NCBI GenBank assembly: GCA_958451705.1
Contig: CAUDRD010000093.1
Span: 1-6,481, forward strand
Reading direction: 5' to 3'
Length of the DNA: 6,481 nucleotides
Source of the DNA: an uncultured Oscillospiraceae bacterium
Lineage (GTDB): Bacteria; Bacillota; Clostridia; Oscillospirales; Acutalibacteraceae
Shown here: positions 1 through 5,830 of the stretch, piece by piece
Layout: the number at the start of each line of letters is the position of its first letter
Position numbering within the stretch: position 1 is the first letter of the stretch
Notes under the pieces: model-generated
What the model saw: only the letters and a program-made list of their open reading frames with translations
What the model was told of the DNA's origin: nothing
The model's database searches: none
Made by a program: the position numbers and the translations under genes

Positions 1-1507
1 GGAAAAGTCCCCTTATATTGGACTGGTAGAACTCGTCACGGAGAATGCGGACAGGTGAGGAAGAGCGAGTTTCAACGCCCGTTAAAACAGCGTCGGGAAG
101 AGCAAATCCGTGGAGCATATTGTCCATTTTGACTATTGCCTCGCTCATGGTTCTGCTCACTCTGTCGGGGAGAATATCCCAAAGGTTTGCGGGCTTAACT
201 CCTGTAGGACAGGTGGGCTTTACAAAGGAGAGTTTAGTGCTTTTCTGCTGCTTTAAAAAGTCTCCTACAAGCTGGCATGGAGCTTCATAGGTTGAGCCTC
301 CCGCAAGGAATGCAGCGTGCTCTATCTCTCTCTGATAGAACATTCCTCCAAGTACGTGGTCGCCGGGGAAATCCTCAGGCTCAATTCCTACAAGGAGCGC
401 AGAGTTTGCGTTTTCGCCGTCACGGGCATATTCGCTCATTCCGTTTACCACAACTCCGCCTTTTTCAGAAGCGGCGGCAACTACTGTTCCGCCGGGGCAC
501 ATACAAAAAGTATATGCGCCTCTGCCGTGTGGGGGATGACAGGCCATTTTATAGTCCGCTGCCCCTAAAGCGGGATGATTTGCAAAATCGCCGTACTGAG
601 CTTTGTTAATAAGCTCCTGGGGATGTTCTATTCTTGCTCCAACTGAGAAAGGCTTTCTCATCATGTTAATTCCCTGGCCGTAAAGGGCTTCAACAGTATC
701 CCTTGCGGAGTGTCCAATTGCAAGGATAACGGCATCAGTTTCAAAGTCGCAGTCGCAGCCGTTTTCGTCGGTGTAGGTTATTCCGTGAACAACTCCGTTG
801 GCAGTAATAAGGCGTTTAAACTGGCACCGGAAGAGTATATCTCCGCCCATTTCGATTATATGCTTTCTTATATTTTTTACGGTAACAGCAAGCTTGTCCG
901 TGCCGATATGGGGCTTACCTGAATAAAGTATCTCTTCGGGAGCACCGTGCTCAGCAAGCTCTAAAAATACCTGACGGCAGCGTTTGTCTTTGATGCCAGT
1001 TGTGAGCTTTCCGTCGGAAAAGGTTCCTGCACCGCCTTCACCAAACTGTACGTTGGAGGTTTCGTCGAGCTCTCTAAACTGCCAAAAACGGTTTACATCC
1101 TTTTGCCTTGTATCTATATCCTTGCCTCTTTCGAGAATAAGAGGTTTGAGCCCCGCACGGGCAAGAAGCAGTCCCGCCATCATTCCCGCAGGGCCAAAGC
1201 CGACGATTACAGGACGGAAAGGGGAGTTTCTTTTAAGCTCCGGGGGAGTGTAGTGGAAAGGCTCAACTGCGCTGATTTTTGGATTAGAAGAAAGCCTTTT
1301 AAGTACATTTTCTTCATTACAGCCGAGAGTTACATCTACGGCGTAGCTGAAAAAGATATTATCCTTTTTTCTTGAGTCAACGCTTCTCTTATAAACTGTA
1401 AGGCTTTTAATCTGATCAGCCTTTATTTTAAGCTCCTTTGCCGCTGCACCTTTTAGCTCCGACTGGGGAGCGTCGAGGGAGAGCTTTATTTCGTTAATTC
1501 TTATCAT
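1..1507 (-). CDS. FAD-dependent dehydrogenase, COG2509 family (3' end beyond left edge)
   Basis: Predicted cytosolic FAD/NAD(P)-dependent oxidoreductase of the uncharacterised COG2509 family; the substrate is unknown. The frame is open for 502 codons from the ATG to the window edge. An N-terminal domain of about 95 residues (starting MIRINEIKLSLD) precedes the Rossmann fold with GFGPAG at residues 103-108 and the ribose-binding acid in LILERG near 127. The family signature NVQFGEGGAGTFSDGKL follows at about 152-168. Near the visible end is GVETRSSSPVRILRDE, another family hallmark. Relatives are about 530 residues long, so roughly 30 C-terminal residues, including the final FAD-contacting Gly-rich segment, should lie outside the window. 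The start overlaps the end of the upstream flavoprotein gene by 14 nt, with AAAGG about 10 nt before the ATG, so translation is probably coupled. Family call is strong; function is unknown. Confidence 0.9.
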   Translation of the reverse strand, partial: MIRINEIKLSLDAPQSELKGAAAKELKIKADQIKSLTVYKRSVDSRKKDNIFFSYAVDVTLGCNEENVLKRLSSNPKISAVEPFHYTPPELKRNSPFRPVIVGFGPAGMMAGLLLARAGLKPLILERGKDIDTRQKDVNRFWQFRELDETSNVQFGEGGAGTFSDGKLTTGIKDKRCRQVFLELAEHGAPEEILYSGKPHIGTDKLAVTVKNIRKHIIEMGGDILFRCQFKRLITANGVVHGITYTDENGCDCDFETDAVILAIGHSARDTVEALYGQGINMMRKPFSVGARIEHPQELINKAQYGDFANHPALGAADYKMACHPPHGRGAYTFCMCPGGTVVAAASEKGGVVVNGMSEYARDGENANSALLVGIEPEDFPGDHVLGGMFYQREIEHAAFLAGGSTYEAPCQLVGDFLKQQKSTKLSFVKPTCPTGVKPANLWDILPDRVSRTMSEAIVKMDNMLHGFALPDAVLTGVETRSSSPVRILRDEFYQSNIRGLF

Positions 1508-2765
1508 TATTAATTATCCTTTCGGCGGCAGCTTTTCCTGCAATTATACCGGATGCCCACGCCCATTGAAGATTAAATCCGCCGCAAAGTCCGTCAACGT
1601 TCAGAACTTCGCCGGCGGCGAAAAAGTTTTCCGTTATCAGTGACATCATGGTTTTGCTGTCAAACTCACTGCATTTAATTCCTCCTGCACATACCTGAGC
1701 GCTGTCGAAGCCTCTTGCGCCTGTAATTTCCACAGTGAAATCTTTAAGATTTTGTACGGCTTTGGAAATTTCGGCTTTTGTAAGCTCTTTGCAGGAACAG
1801 GTGAGAGGTTTGTCGGCAGAGGCTTTCATGATAACCTGTCCCAGCCTTTTTGGTACAATGCCGGAAAGAAGATTTTCCGCTGTGCCTCCCACTTTTGCGG
1901 TTTCAGATAAAAACGAGAAAAGTTCTTTTTCTGTCATTTCAGGAACGAAATCCATATGGATAAGTGGTTTCTTTCCCTTTGCCGTAAGAGCTGAAGCGGC
2001 GGAGGAGAGCTGCATAACCGCAATGCCGGAAATGCCGAAGTCGGTAAACTGTATTTCGCCTTTTTCCTGTCCGATTTTTTTGCCGTCAAGGGTCATAAAT
2101 ATATTTCCCTGAGCTCTTATGCCTTTAAGGGAGCGGAAAAAATCGCCTTTTGCCGTCAGGGGAACAAGAGCGGGATATACTTTTGTAACTGTATGTCCGA
2201 GGCTTTGAGCCAGGGGATAACCTGAACCGTCCGAACCTTGTTTCGGAGCGGCCTTGCCCCCTGCTGCAAGGATTACGGCATCGGCGTAAAACTCATTGTT
2301 TAAGAGAAACTTTTTACCTTTTTTCTTTATTGAGGTTATTTTTTTATCTGCTACTGTTTCGCAGCCAAGCCTTTCCGTCTCAAAGCGAAGTGCATCGAGA
2401 ACAGAAGCAGCCTGTCCGCTCATGGGATAAATTCGTCCTTCCTCTTCCTTACGGCAGAGAAGCCCCAAAGAGCGGAAAAAATCTATTGTATTCTCAGGAG
2501 TAAACTGAGAAATTACCTTTTTTGCAAAATCACTGTCGCCGCCGTAAAGAGTGTTTTGTGCAAATTCATTCGTGAGGTTGCATCTTCCGTTGCCTGTTGC
2601 AAGGATTTTTTTACCGCACCTTGGCAGAGACTCAAAAAGCAGAACTCTGCCATTAACGTTTTTTTCTTTAAACTTTCTCATGCAGGCAATTGAAGAAGCA
2701 AGGCCTGAAGCGCCGGCGCCGATTACGGCAACTGTGGGAACATATCTTTTACTGCTTTTTTCCAT
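1494..2765 (-). CDS. BaiN/HI0933-family flavoprotein (NAD(P)/FAD-dependent oxidoreductase)
   Basis: A 423-residue flavoprotein of the HI0933/YhiN/BaiN family (COG2081, TIGR00275), full length for the family and without a signal peptide. The FAD Rossmann motif GAGASG lies at 16-21 with the ribose-binding acid in LLFES at about 45. The family signature KKILATGNGRCNLTN occupies 52-66. AAGGKAAPKQGSDGSGYPLA (167-186) and GEIQFTDFGISG (236-247) follow, and the C-terminal FAD-binding segment AAGEVLNVDGLCGGFNLQ is at 383-400. One member, BaiN of Clostridium scindens, was proposed to act in bile-acid 7-dehydroxylation, but most members have no proven substrate, so no bile-acid role is assigned here. 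The ATG lies inside the end of the upstream regulator gene (17-nt overlap). The nearest Shine-Dalgarno-like AGGAG is about 13 nt upstream, so initiation probably relies on coupling. No Met codon lies between this start and the Rossmann fold. Confidence 0.92.
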   Translation of the reverse strand: MEKSSKRYVPTVAVIGAGASGLASSIACMRKFKEKNVNGRVLLFESLPRCGKKILATGNGRCNLTNEFAQNTLYGGDSDFAKKVISQFTPENTIDFFRSLGLLCRKEEEGRIYPMSGQAASVLDALRFETERLGCETVADKKITSIKKKGKKFLLNNEFYADAVILAAGGKAAPKQGSDGSGYPLAQSLGHTVTKVYPALVPLTAKGDFFRSLKGIRAQGNIFMTLDGKKIGQEKGEIQFTDFGISGIAVMQLSSAASALTAKGKKPLIHMDFVPEMTEKELFSFLSETAKVGGTAENLLSGIVPKRLGQVIMKASADKPLTCSCKELTKAEISKAVQNLKDFTVEITGARGFDSAQVCAGGIKCSEFDSKTMMSLITENFFAAGEVLNVDGLCGGFNLQWAWASGIIAGKAAAERIINNDKN

Positions 2766-3165
2766 AGCCGTCTCTACGCTCCTCGCTTTCCCCTGAAAAA
2801 TTTATATACTCTAAAAGTCTTTCGGCGGTTTCGCTGCTGATAACGTGTTCCATTCGGCAGGCATCCTTTTCTGCGGTTTCCTCGGAAACTCCCAGATGCA
2901 CGGTTAAAAAGTTCTTTAGAAGCTTATGCCTTCTTAAAACTTCAACTGCCCTTTCTCTTCCCTTTTCGGTAAGGGTAATGCCTTTATAGGATTCATGGCT
3001 TATATATCCTCTTTCCGCCAAAGCTCCCATCGCCTTATGGACGCTGGGTTTTGAAATTTCGAGAAAAGCAGCTATATCCGTCACCCTTACGGATTCACGG
3101 CATTCCGACAGTACAAAAACAGCTTCAAGATAATCTTCGAGAGAAGCGGAGATAATTTCACTCAT
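2749..3165 (-). CDS. DtxR/MntR-family metal-dependent transcriptional regulator, likely iron-responsive
   Basis: A 138-residue cytosolic repressor of the DtxR/MntR family. Residues 1-70 form the winged helix-turn-helix (VRVTDIAAFLEISKPSVHKA as recognition region, GITLTEKG as wing). Residues 71-125 form the metal-binding and dimerisation domain. The C-terminal SH3-like domain of long DtxR proteins is absent, as in MntR. By alignment from memory, the metal ligands are D11, E14, H80, C103, E106 and H107. D11 matches MntR Asp8, whereas C103 in DACRMEHVIS matches DtxR Cys102 rather than MntR Glu99. A strong SD (AGGGAGGA, 5-nt spacer) sits inside the preceding small gene, and the genes overlap by 8 nt. 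Its place directly behind feoAB suggests an Fe(II)-dependent autorepressor of the operon; this is inference. Mn(II) sensing is the alternative. Confidence 0.9.
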   Translation of the reverse strand: MSEIISASLEDYLEAVFVLSECRESVRVTDIAAFLEISKPSVHKAMGALAERGYISHESYKGITLTEKGRERAVEVLRRHKLLKNFLTVHLGVSEETAEKDACRMEHVISSETAERLLEYINFSGESEERRDGYGKKQ

Positions 3166-3331
3166 TTGAATCCTCCCTCTTTTGTTCTCTGTTTTCGCAC
3201 TGCTGAGAACAAGCTGAGCAGTTGCCGGAACAGCCCGAACAGCAGGATTTATTTTTAATTTTTGCCCGTATCATTAACCCTACGGCTATAACTGCAATTA
3301 CAATAACGGTTATATTTATAAATGTGCCCAT
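3158..3331 (-). CDS. FeoB-associated Cys-rich membrane protein (57 aa)
   Basis: A very short gene translated here by hand. The product starts MGTFINITVIVIAV and has one hydrophobic membrane segment at about residues 4-21, then a basic stretch (RAKIKNK), then a Cys cluster CCSGCSGNCSACSQQC at 30-45 with six cysteines, and a charged tail. This layout matches the FeoB-associated Cys-rich membrane protein family (pfam12669), found beside feoB in Firmicutes and thought to help FeoB, possibly by handling Fe(II) near the membrane; its biochemical role is not established. It starts 15 nt after the feoB stop, with GAGAGA 5 nt before the ATG. It ends in a TGA that overlaps the regulator start by 8 nt. 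Position, architecture and coupling together make it convincing despite its size. Confidence 0.88.
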   Translation of the reverse strand: MGTFINITVIVIAVIAVGLMIRAKIKNKSCCSGCSGNCSACSQQCENREQKREDSNE

Positions 3332-3346
3332 AAAAATCTCTCATTC

Positions 3347-5407
3347 TCAGGCGAAGAGTCTTAAAATAAGACTGCCGCCCTGATAAATAATGAAGGTTAC
3401 AATCCAAGCTACACACGCCTGAAAGGCAAATGTGAAGGCCGTCCATTTTGCCGAATTCATCTCACGTCTTACAGCGTTTACTGCGGCAACGCAGGGGATA
3501 AAGAGCAAAATAAATACCATAAACGAATATGCCGAAAGGGGAGTGAAGACTCCGTTTAAGACTTTCGCTAAAGCTCCGAGAGCATCTCCGCCGGTGCCGT
3601 AGAGAATACCAAGGGTACTTACCACTGATTCACGGGCTATAAGACCGCTTAAAATTGCAACGGCCGATTGCCAGTTGCCGAAGCCCAAAGGTGCAAATAT
3701 GGGGGCTATAAAGCTGCCTATTACGCCGAGAATACTTTCGTAGCTGTTTTCGACGTGAGTAAGTGAAAAGCTGAAATACTGGCAGAACCAAATTATGACG
3801 CTGGCTCCGAGAAGTACCGTAGCAGCCTTTGAGAAGAAATCTTTTACTTTTTCCCAAAGGTGAAGACCCAGTGTTTTAGCTGTGGGAAGTCTGTAAGGGG
3901 GAAGCTCCATAACAAAGGGAGCATGACCGCCTTTGAGTACTGTTTTTTGAATAATAAAGGCGCAGATAATGGCGATTATAAGGCCAAGGATATATATTGA
4001 AAGAACTGCAAGGCCTCTGTTCTTTGAGAAAAACGCCATTATGAAAAGAGAATATACCGACATTTTTGCGCTGCATGACATATACGGTGTCAGCATTATG
4101 GTAAGACGCCTGTCTTTTTCGTTTTCGAGAGTTCTCGAAGCCATAACGCCCGGAACTGTACAGCCGAATCCCATGAGCATTGGGACAAAGGATTTACCTG
4201 AAAGTCCTATGCTGTGAAGAGCTTTATCCATAATAAATGCAGCACGGGCCATATATCCGCTGTCCTCAAGAATGGAGAGGAAGAAGAACAGAAGGAATAT
4301 CTGGGGGAAGAAGGACAAAACTGCTCCGAGACCTGCAATAATACCGTCGCATATAAGTCCCACGGCCCAATCTGCCGCACCGAGAGATACCATGGAGTCT
4401 CTTACAAGACCTGCAAACTGAACGTTTACAAGGTTGTCTATAAGGTCTGTGAGGGCAGAGCCTACAGCGCCAAAGGTTATGTAGAATATAAGAGCCATAA
4501 GGCCGAAAAACAGAGGTATTGCTAAATATTTGTTTGTTACAATTGCGTCAACTTTATCTGAAAGAGTCATGTGACCGTCTTCAAGTCCGCGTTTTACAGC
4601 CTTTTCTCTTACGTCGCAGATGAATTTGTATTTTTGGTCTGCAATAACCATTTCACGGTCAATTTTATTTGTCTCAAGCTCCTGAACGATTGATTCGAGA
4701 CAGTTGAGCTGAGTGTCGGAAAGATCGAGCGTCTCAAGGGTAGGTGCATCGCCTTCAATAAGCTTTACCGCAGACCAGCGAAGAGGCTGCTTCTTTTCAC
4801 GGCAGGTGTCGGCAATGATTGATTCAATTTGCCTGACGGCCGTTTTAACGTTTCCTGTGTAGATCTCTAAAGGACGGCTGTTGTGCTTATCAATATGTGA
4901 GCCGTTGTCCCTTGCGTGAATAACTTCATGTTCGGCGGTTTTAAGAAGTTTTTGTATGCCTGTTCCCTTACTTGCGGAAATGGGCACAACTTTAATGCCG
5001 AGCAGTGCGGAAAGAAGAGAAAAGTCAATTGTCTCTTTCCTTTTTTCGAGCATGTCCACCATGTTAAGTGCGATTACCATGGGGCAGCCAAGCTCCGCAA
5101 TCTGCAAGCTCAAATAAAGGTTTCTTTCAAGGTTTGTAGCGTCAACGATATTTATTATAAGATCCGGCTTTTCGTCTATAAGATAGTTTCTTGTAACAAT
5201 TTCTTCCATTGAATAGGGGGAAAGGGAATAAATGCCGGGAAGGTCAACGATTGTCGCATCGCTGTCACCTATATTAATTTTACCCTCTTTTTTCTCAACG
5301 GTTACGCCGGGCCAGTTTCCAACATACTGGTTGCTGCCTGTAACGGCGTTAAAAAGGGTTGTTTTGCCGCAGTTGGGGTTGCCTGCGAGAGCATAACGGT
5401 ATGCCAT
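3347..5407 (-). CDS. feoB: Ferrous iron transport protein B
   Basis: A 686-residue inner-membrane Fe(II) transporter with an N-terminal GTPase. G-protein motifs are complete: G1 GNPNCGKT at 9-16, G2 Thr36 in PGVTVE, G3 DLPG at 55-58, G4 NMVD at 115-118 and G5 SAS near 144-146. A linker/GDI-like helical region spans about 165-290. The membrane part follows with two Gate-type repeats. It carries the conserved GFGCTVPG (about 413-420) and the YMSCSAKMSVYSLF helix (about 442-455), whose cysteines are implicated in the iron path. A second Gate copy is marked by GLIARESVVSTLG (about 588-600). It is shorter than E. coli FeoB (773 aa) but typical of clostridial forms. The start overlaps the feoA stop by 1 nt (TGATG), with AGGTGG 7 nt upstream. 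No frameshift or missing motif is seen. Confidence 0.98.
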   Translation of the reverse strand: MAYRYALAGNPNCGKTTLFNAVTGSNQYVGNWPGVTVEKKEGKINIGDSDATIVDLPGIYSLSPYSMEEIVTRNYLIDEKPDLIINIVDATNLERNLYLSLQIAELGCPMVIALNMVDMLEKRKETIDFSLLSALLGIKVVPISASKGTGIQKLLKTAEHEVIHARDNGSHIDKHNSRPLEIYTGNVKTAVRQIESIIADTCREKKQPLRWSAVKLIEGDAPTLETLDLSDTQLNCLESIVQELETNKIDREMVIADQKYKFICDVREKAVKRGLEDGHMTLSDKVDAIVTNKYLAIPLFFGLMALIFYITFGAVGSALTDLIDNLVNVQFAGLVRDSMVSLGAADWAVGLICDGIIAGLGAVLSFFPQIFLLFFFLSILEDSGYMARAAFIMDKALHSIGLSGKSFVPMLMGFGCTVPGVMASRTLENEKDRRLTIMLTPYMSCSAKMSVYSLFIMAFFSKNRGLAVLSIYILGLIIAIICAFIIQKTVLKGGHAPFVMELPPYRLPTAKTLGLHLWEKVKDFFSKAATVLLGASVIIWFCQYFSFSLTHVENSYESILGVIGSFIAPIFAPLGFGNWQSAVAILSGLIARESVVSTLGILYGTGGDALGALAKVLNGVFTPLSAYSFMVFILLFIPCVAAVNAVRREMNSAKWTAFTFAFQACVAWIVTFIIYQGGSLILRLFA

Positions 5408-5640
5408 CAGCCTACCACCTCAATTCTTATATCCTGAGCTTCGGATTTTCTGATGCTCAGCTCATATCCTCTTACGTTTATTTCTATGGGATCGCCCATG
5501 GGAGCGGTTTTGCGCATTATAATAACTGCGCCCGGAGTTATTCCCATGTCAATAATTCTCCTTCTTATTGCTCCTGAGCAGCCCAGTGATTCCACAATCC
5601 CTTTTTCACCGGGTTTTAATTTATCCACTGTTTTTATCAA
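5407..5640 (-). CDS. feoA: Ferrous iron transport protein A
   Basis: A 77-residue cytosolic SH3-like protein that supports FeoB, probably by contacting its GTPase or membrane domain. The visible family pattern is LKPGEKGIVESLGCSGAIRRRIIDMGITPG (residues 8-37), then a beta-rich half ending ELSIRKSEAQDIRIEV, as in stand-alone FeoA proteins. The start is TTG, not ATG: a strong GGAGG (5650-5654) lies 9 nt upstream, no in-frame ATG exists before residue 32, and the family N-terminus fits TTG. It is the first gene of the minus-strand operon, about 50 nt downstream of the predicted transcription start. It shares the TGATG overlap with feoB. Confidence 0.96.
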   Translation of the reverse strand: MIKTVDKLKPGEKGIVESLGCSGAIRRRIIDMGITPGAVIIMRKTAPMGDPIEINVRGYELSIRKSEAQDIRIEVVG

Positions 5641-5647
5641 AATAAAG

Positions 5648-5654
5648 CACCTCC
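5648..5654 (-). promoter_or_regulatory. Ribosome binding site deciding the TTG start of feoA
   Basis: On the minus strand GGAGGTG lies here, with 9 nt between GGAGG and the TTG at 5640-5638. It is the only strong SD in the leader and selects TTG over the distant internal ATG. Confidence 0.85.
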
Positions 5655-5662
5655 GAAAAGCT

Positions 5663-5686
5663 TGGGCTCAGCGCATACTAAACCCA
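5663..5686 (-). promoter_or_regulatory. 5' leader stem-loop of the feo mRNA
   Basis: In the feo transcript, TGGGTTTAG (5686-5678) pairs with CTGAGCCCA (5671-5663) as nine consecutive pairs, two of them G-U wobbles, around the 6-nt loop TATGCG. It starts about 6 nt after the predicted transcription start and ends 8 nt before the SD. It could be a 5' stabilising hairpin or a translation-control element. It is not followed by a U-tract, so it is not an intrinsic terminator. The pairing is seen directly; the role is inference. Confidence 0.5.
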
Positions 5687-5696
5687 GCATACTAAA
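5673..5696. repeat. Direct repeat GCATACTAAA x2 at the feo transcription start
   Basis: Two identical 10-bp copies lie at 5673-5682 and 5687-5696 with a 14-bp period. They cover the predicted feo transcription start, just downstream of the -10 box. The first copy overlaps the leader stem-loop. Position suits a repressor site, but the sequence does not match a DtxR, MntR or Fur box that I can name. Confidence 0.45.
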
Positions 5697-5698
5697 AA

Positions 5699-5727
5699 AT
5701 TATATTACACATATACTTTAAAGTCAA
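5699..5727 (-). promoter_or_regulatory. Sigma-A promoter of the feo operon
   Basis: Minus-strand -35 TTGACT (5727-5722) and a perfect -10 TATAAT (5704-5699) are separated by exactly 17 nt. Transcription should start near 5692, giving a leader of about 50 nt before feoA. This is the only good promoter found upstream of the six-gene minus-strand operon. Confidence 0.85.
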
Positions 5728-5728
5728 T
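5711..5728. promoter_or_regulatory. Palindrome over the feo -35 element, candidate operator
   Basis: ACTTTAAAGT at 5715-5724 is a perfect 10-bp palindrome. Two further outer pairs (5711/5728 and 5712/5727) match, giving 14 of 18 symmetric positions. It overlaps the -35 and the spacer of the feo promoter, a typical place for a repressor. The operon's own DtxR-family protein is a possible ligand, by inference only. A palindrome this AT-rich may be chance. Confidence 0.3.
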
Positions 5729-5736
5729 GTTAGCCA

Positions 5737-5763
5737 AGGGTAATTTTTAGGGTAATATTCCCT
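5737..5763. promoter_or_regulatory. AGGGTAAT direct repeat and imperfect palindrome between the divergent promoters
   Basis: AGGGTAAT occurs at 5737-5744 and 5749-5756 (12-bp period). The second copy is the left half of the imperfect palindrome AGGGTAATATTCCCT (5749-5763). The block lies between the two -35 boxes, where one bound protein could influence both the feo operon and the rightward gene. No named regulator box is matched. Confidence 0.35.
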
Positions 5764-5764
5764 G

Positions 5765-5793
5765 TTGACCTTTTTAATAAATAATATTATCAT
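5765..5793 (+). promoter_or_regulatory. Sigma-A promoter of the RmlD-like gene
   Basis: TTGACC (5765-5770) and TATCAT (5788-5793) are 17 nt apart. The start would fall near 5800, about 30 nt before the ATG at 5831. The surroundings are strongly AT-rich, so the exact -10 is less certain than the -35. Confidence 0.65.
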
Positions 5794-5803
5794 TAATAAA
5801 TAA
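5774..5803. repeat. Direct repeat TTAATAAATAA x2 at the rightward -10 region
   Basis: Identical 11-bp copies lie at 5774-5784 and 5793-5803, with a 19-bp period. They flank the predicted -10 box. Low complexity makes chance duplication plausible. Confidence 0.35.
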
Positions 5804-5830
5804 AGTTAAGTTATGCGAGGCTGAATATTA

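Noticed and set aside
45..1375. Several plus-strand open frames of 70-110 codons opposite the left flavoprotein gene
   Set aside because: They lie antisense to a clear full-frame COG2509 coding region, have no family features or SD, and overlap one another in different frames.
1494..2765. Bile-acid 7-dehydroxylation gene baiN
   Set aside because: The family matches, but no other bai gene is present and the family is broad, so the specific role is not supported.
2749..3165. FeoC
   Set aside because: FeoC is a smaller winged-helix protein of Gammaproteobacteria. This protein has the DtxR metal-binding domain instead.
3332..3346. Transcription terminator after feoB
   Set aside because: The 15-nt gap has no inverted repeat and instead carries the ribosome binding site of the next gene.
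3255..3446. Minus-strand 63-codon frame across the feoB end
   Set aside because: It is out of frame with both feoB and the Cys-rich mini-gene, which explain this DNA better.
3630..4525. Small frames on both strands inside feoB
   Set aside because: They are shadows of the membrane-domain coding sequence, with no recognisable protein features.
5453..5695. Plus-strand 80-codon frame opposite feoA and its leader
   Set aside because: It is antisense to a certain gene and runs across the feo leader, with no SD or homology that I recognise.
5641..5698. Riboswitch in the feo leader
   Set aside because: The leader is only about 50 nt and holds one simple hairpin, too small for a known metal or cofactor riboswitch.
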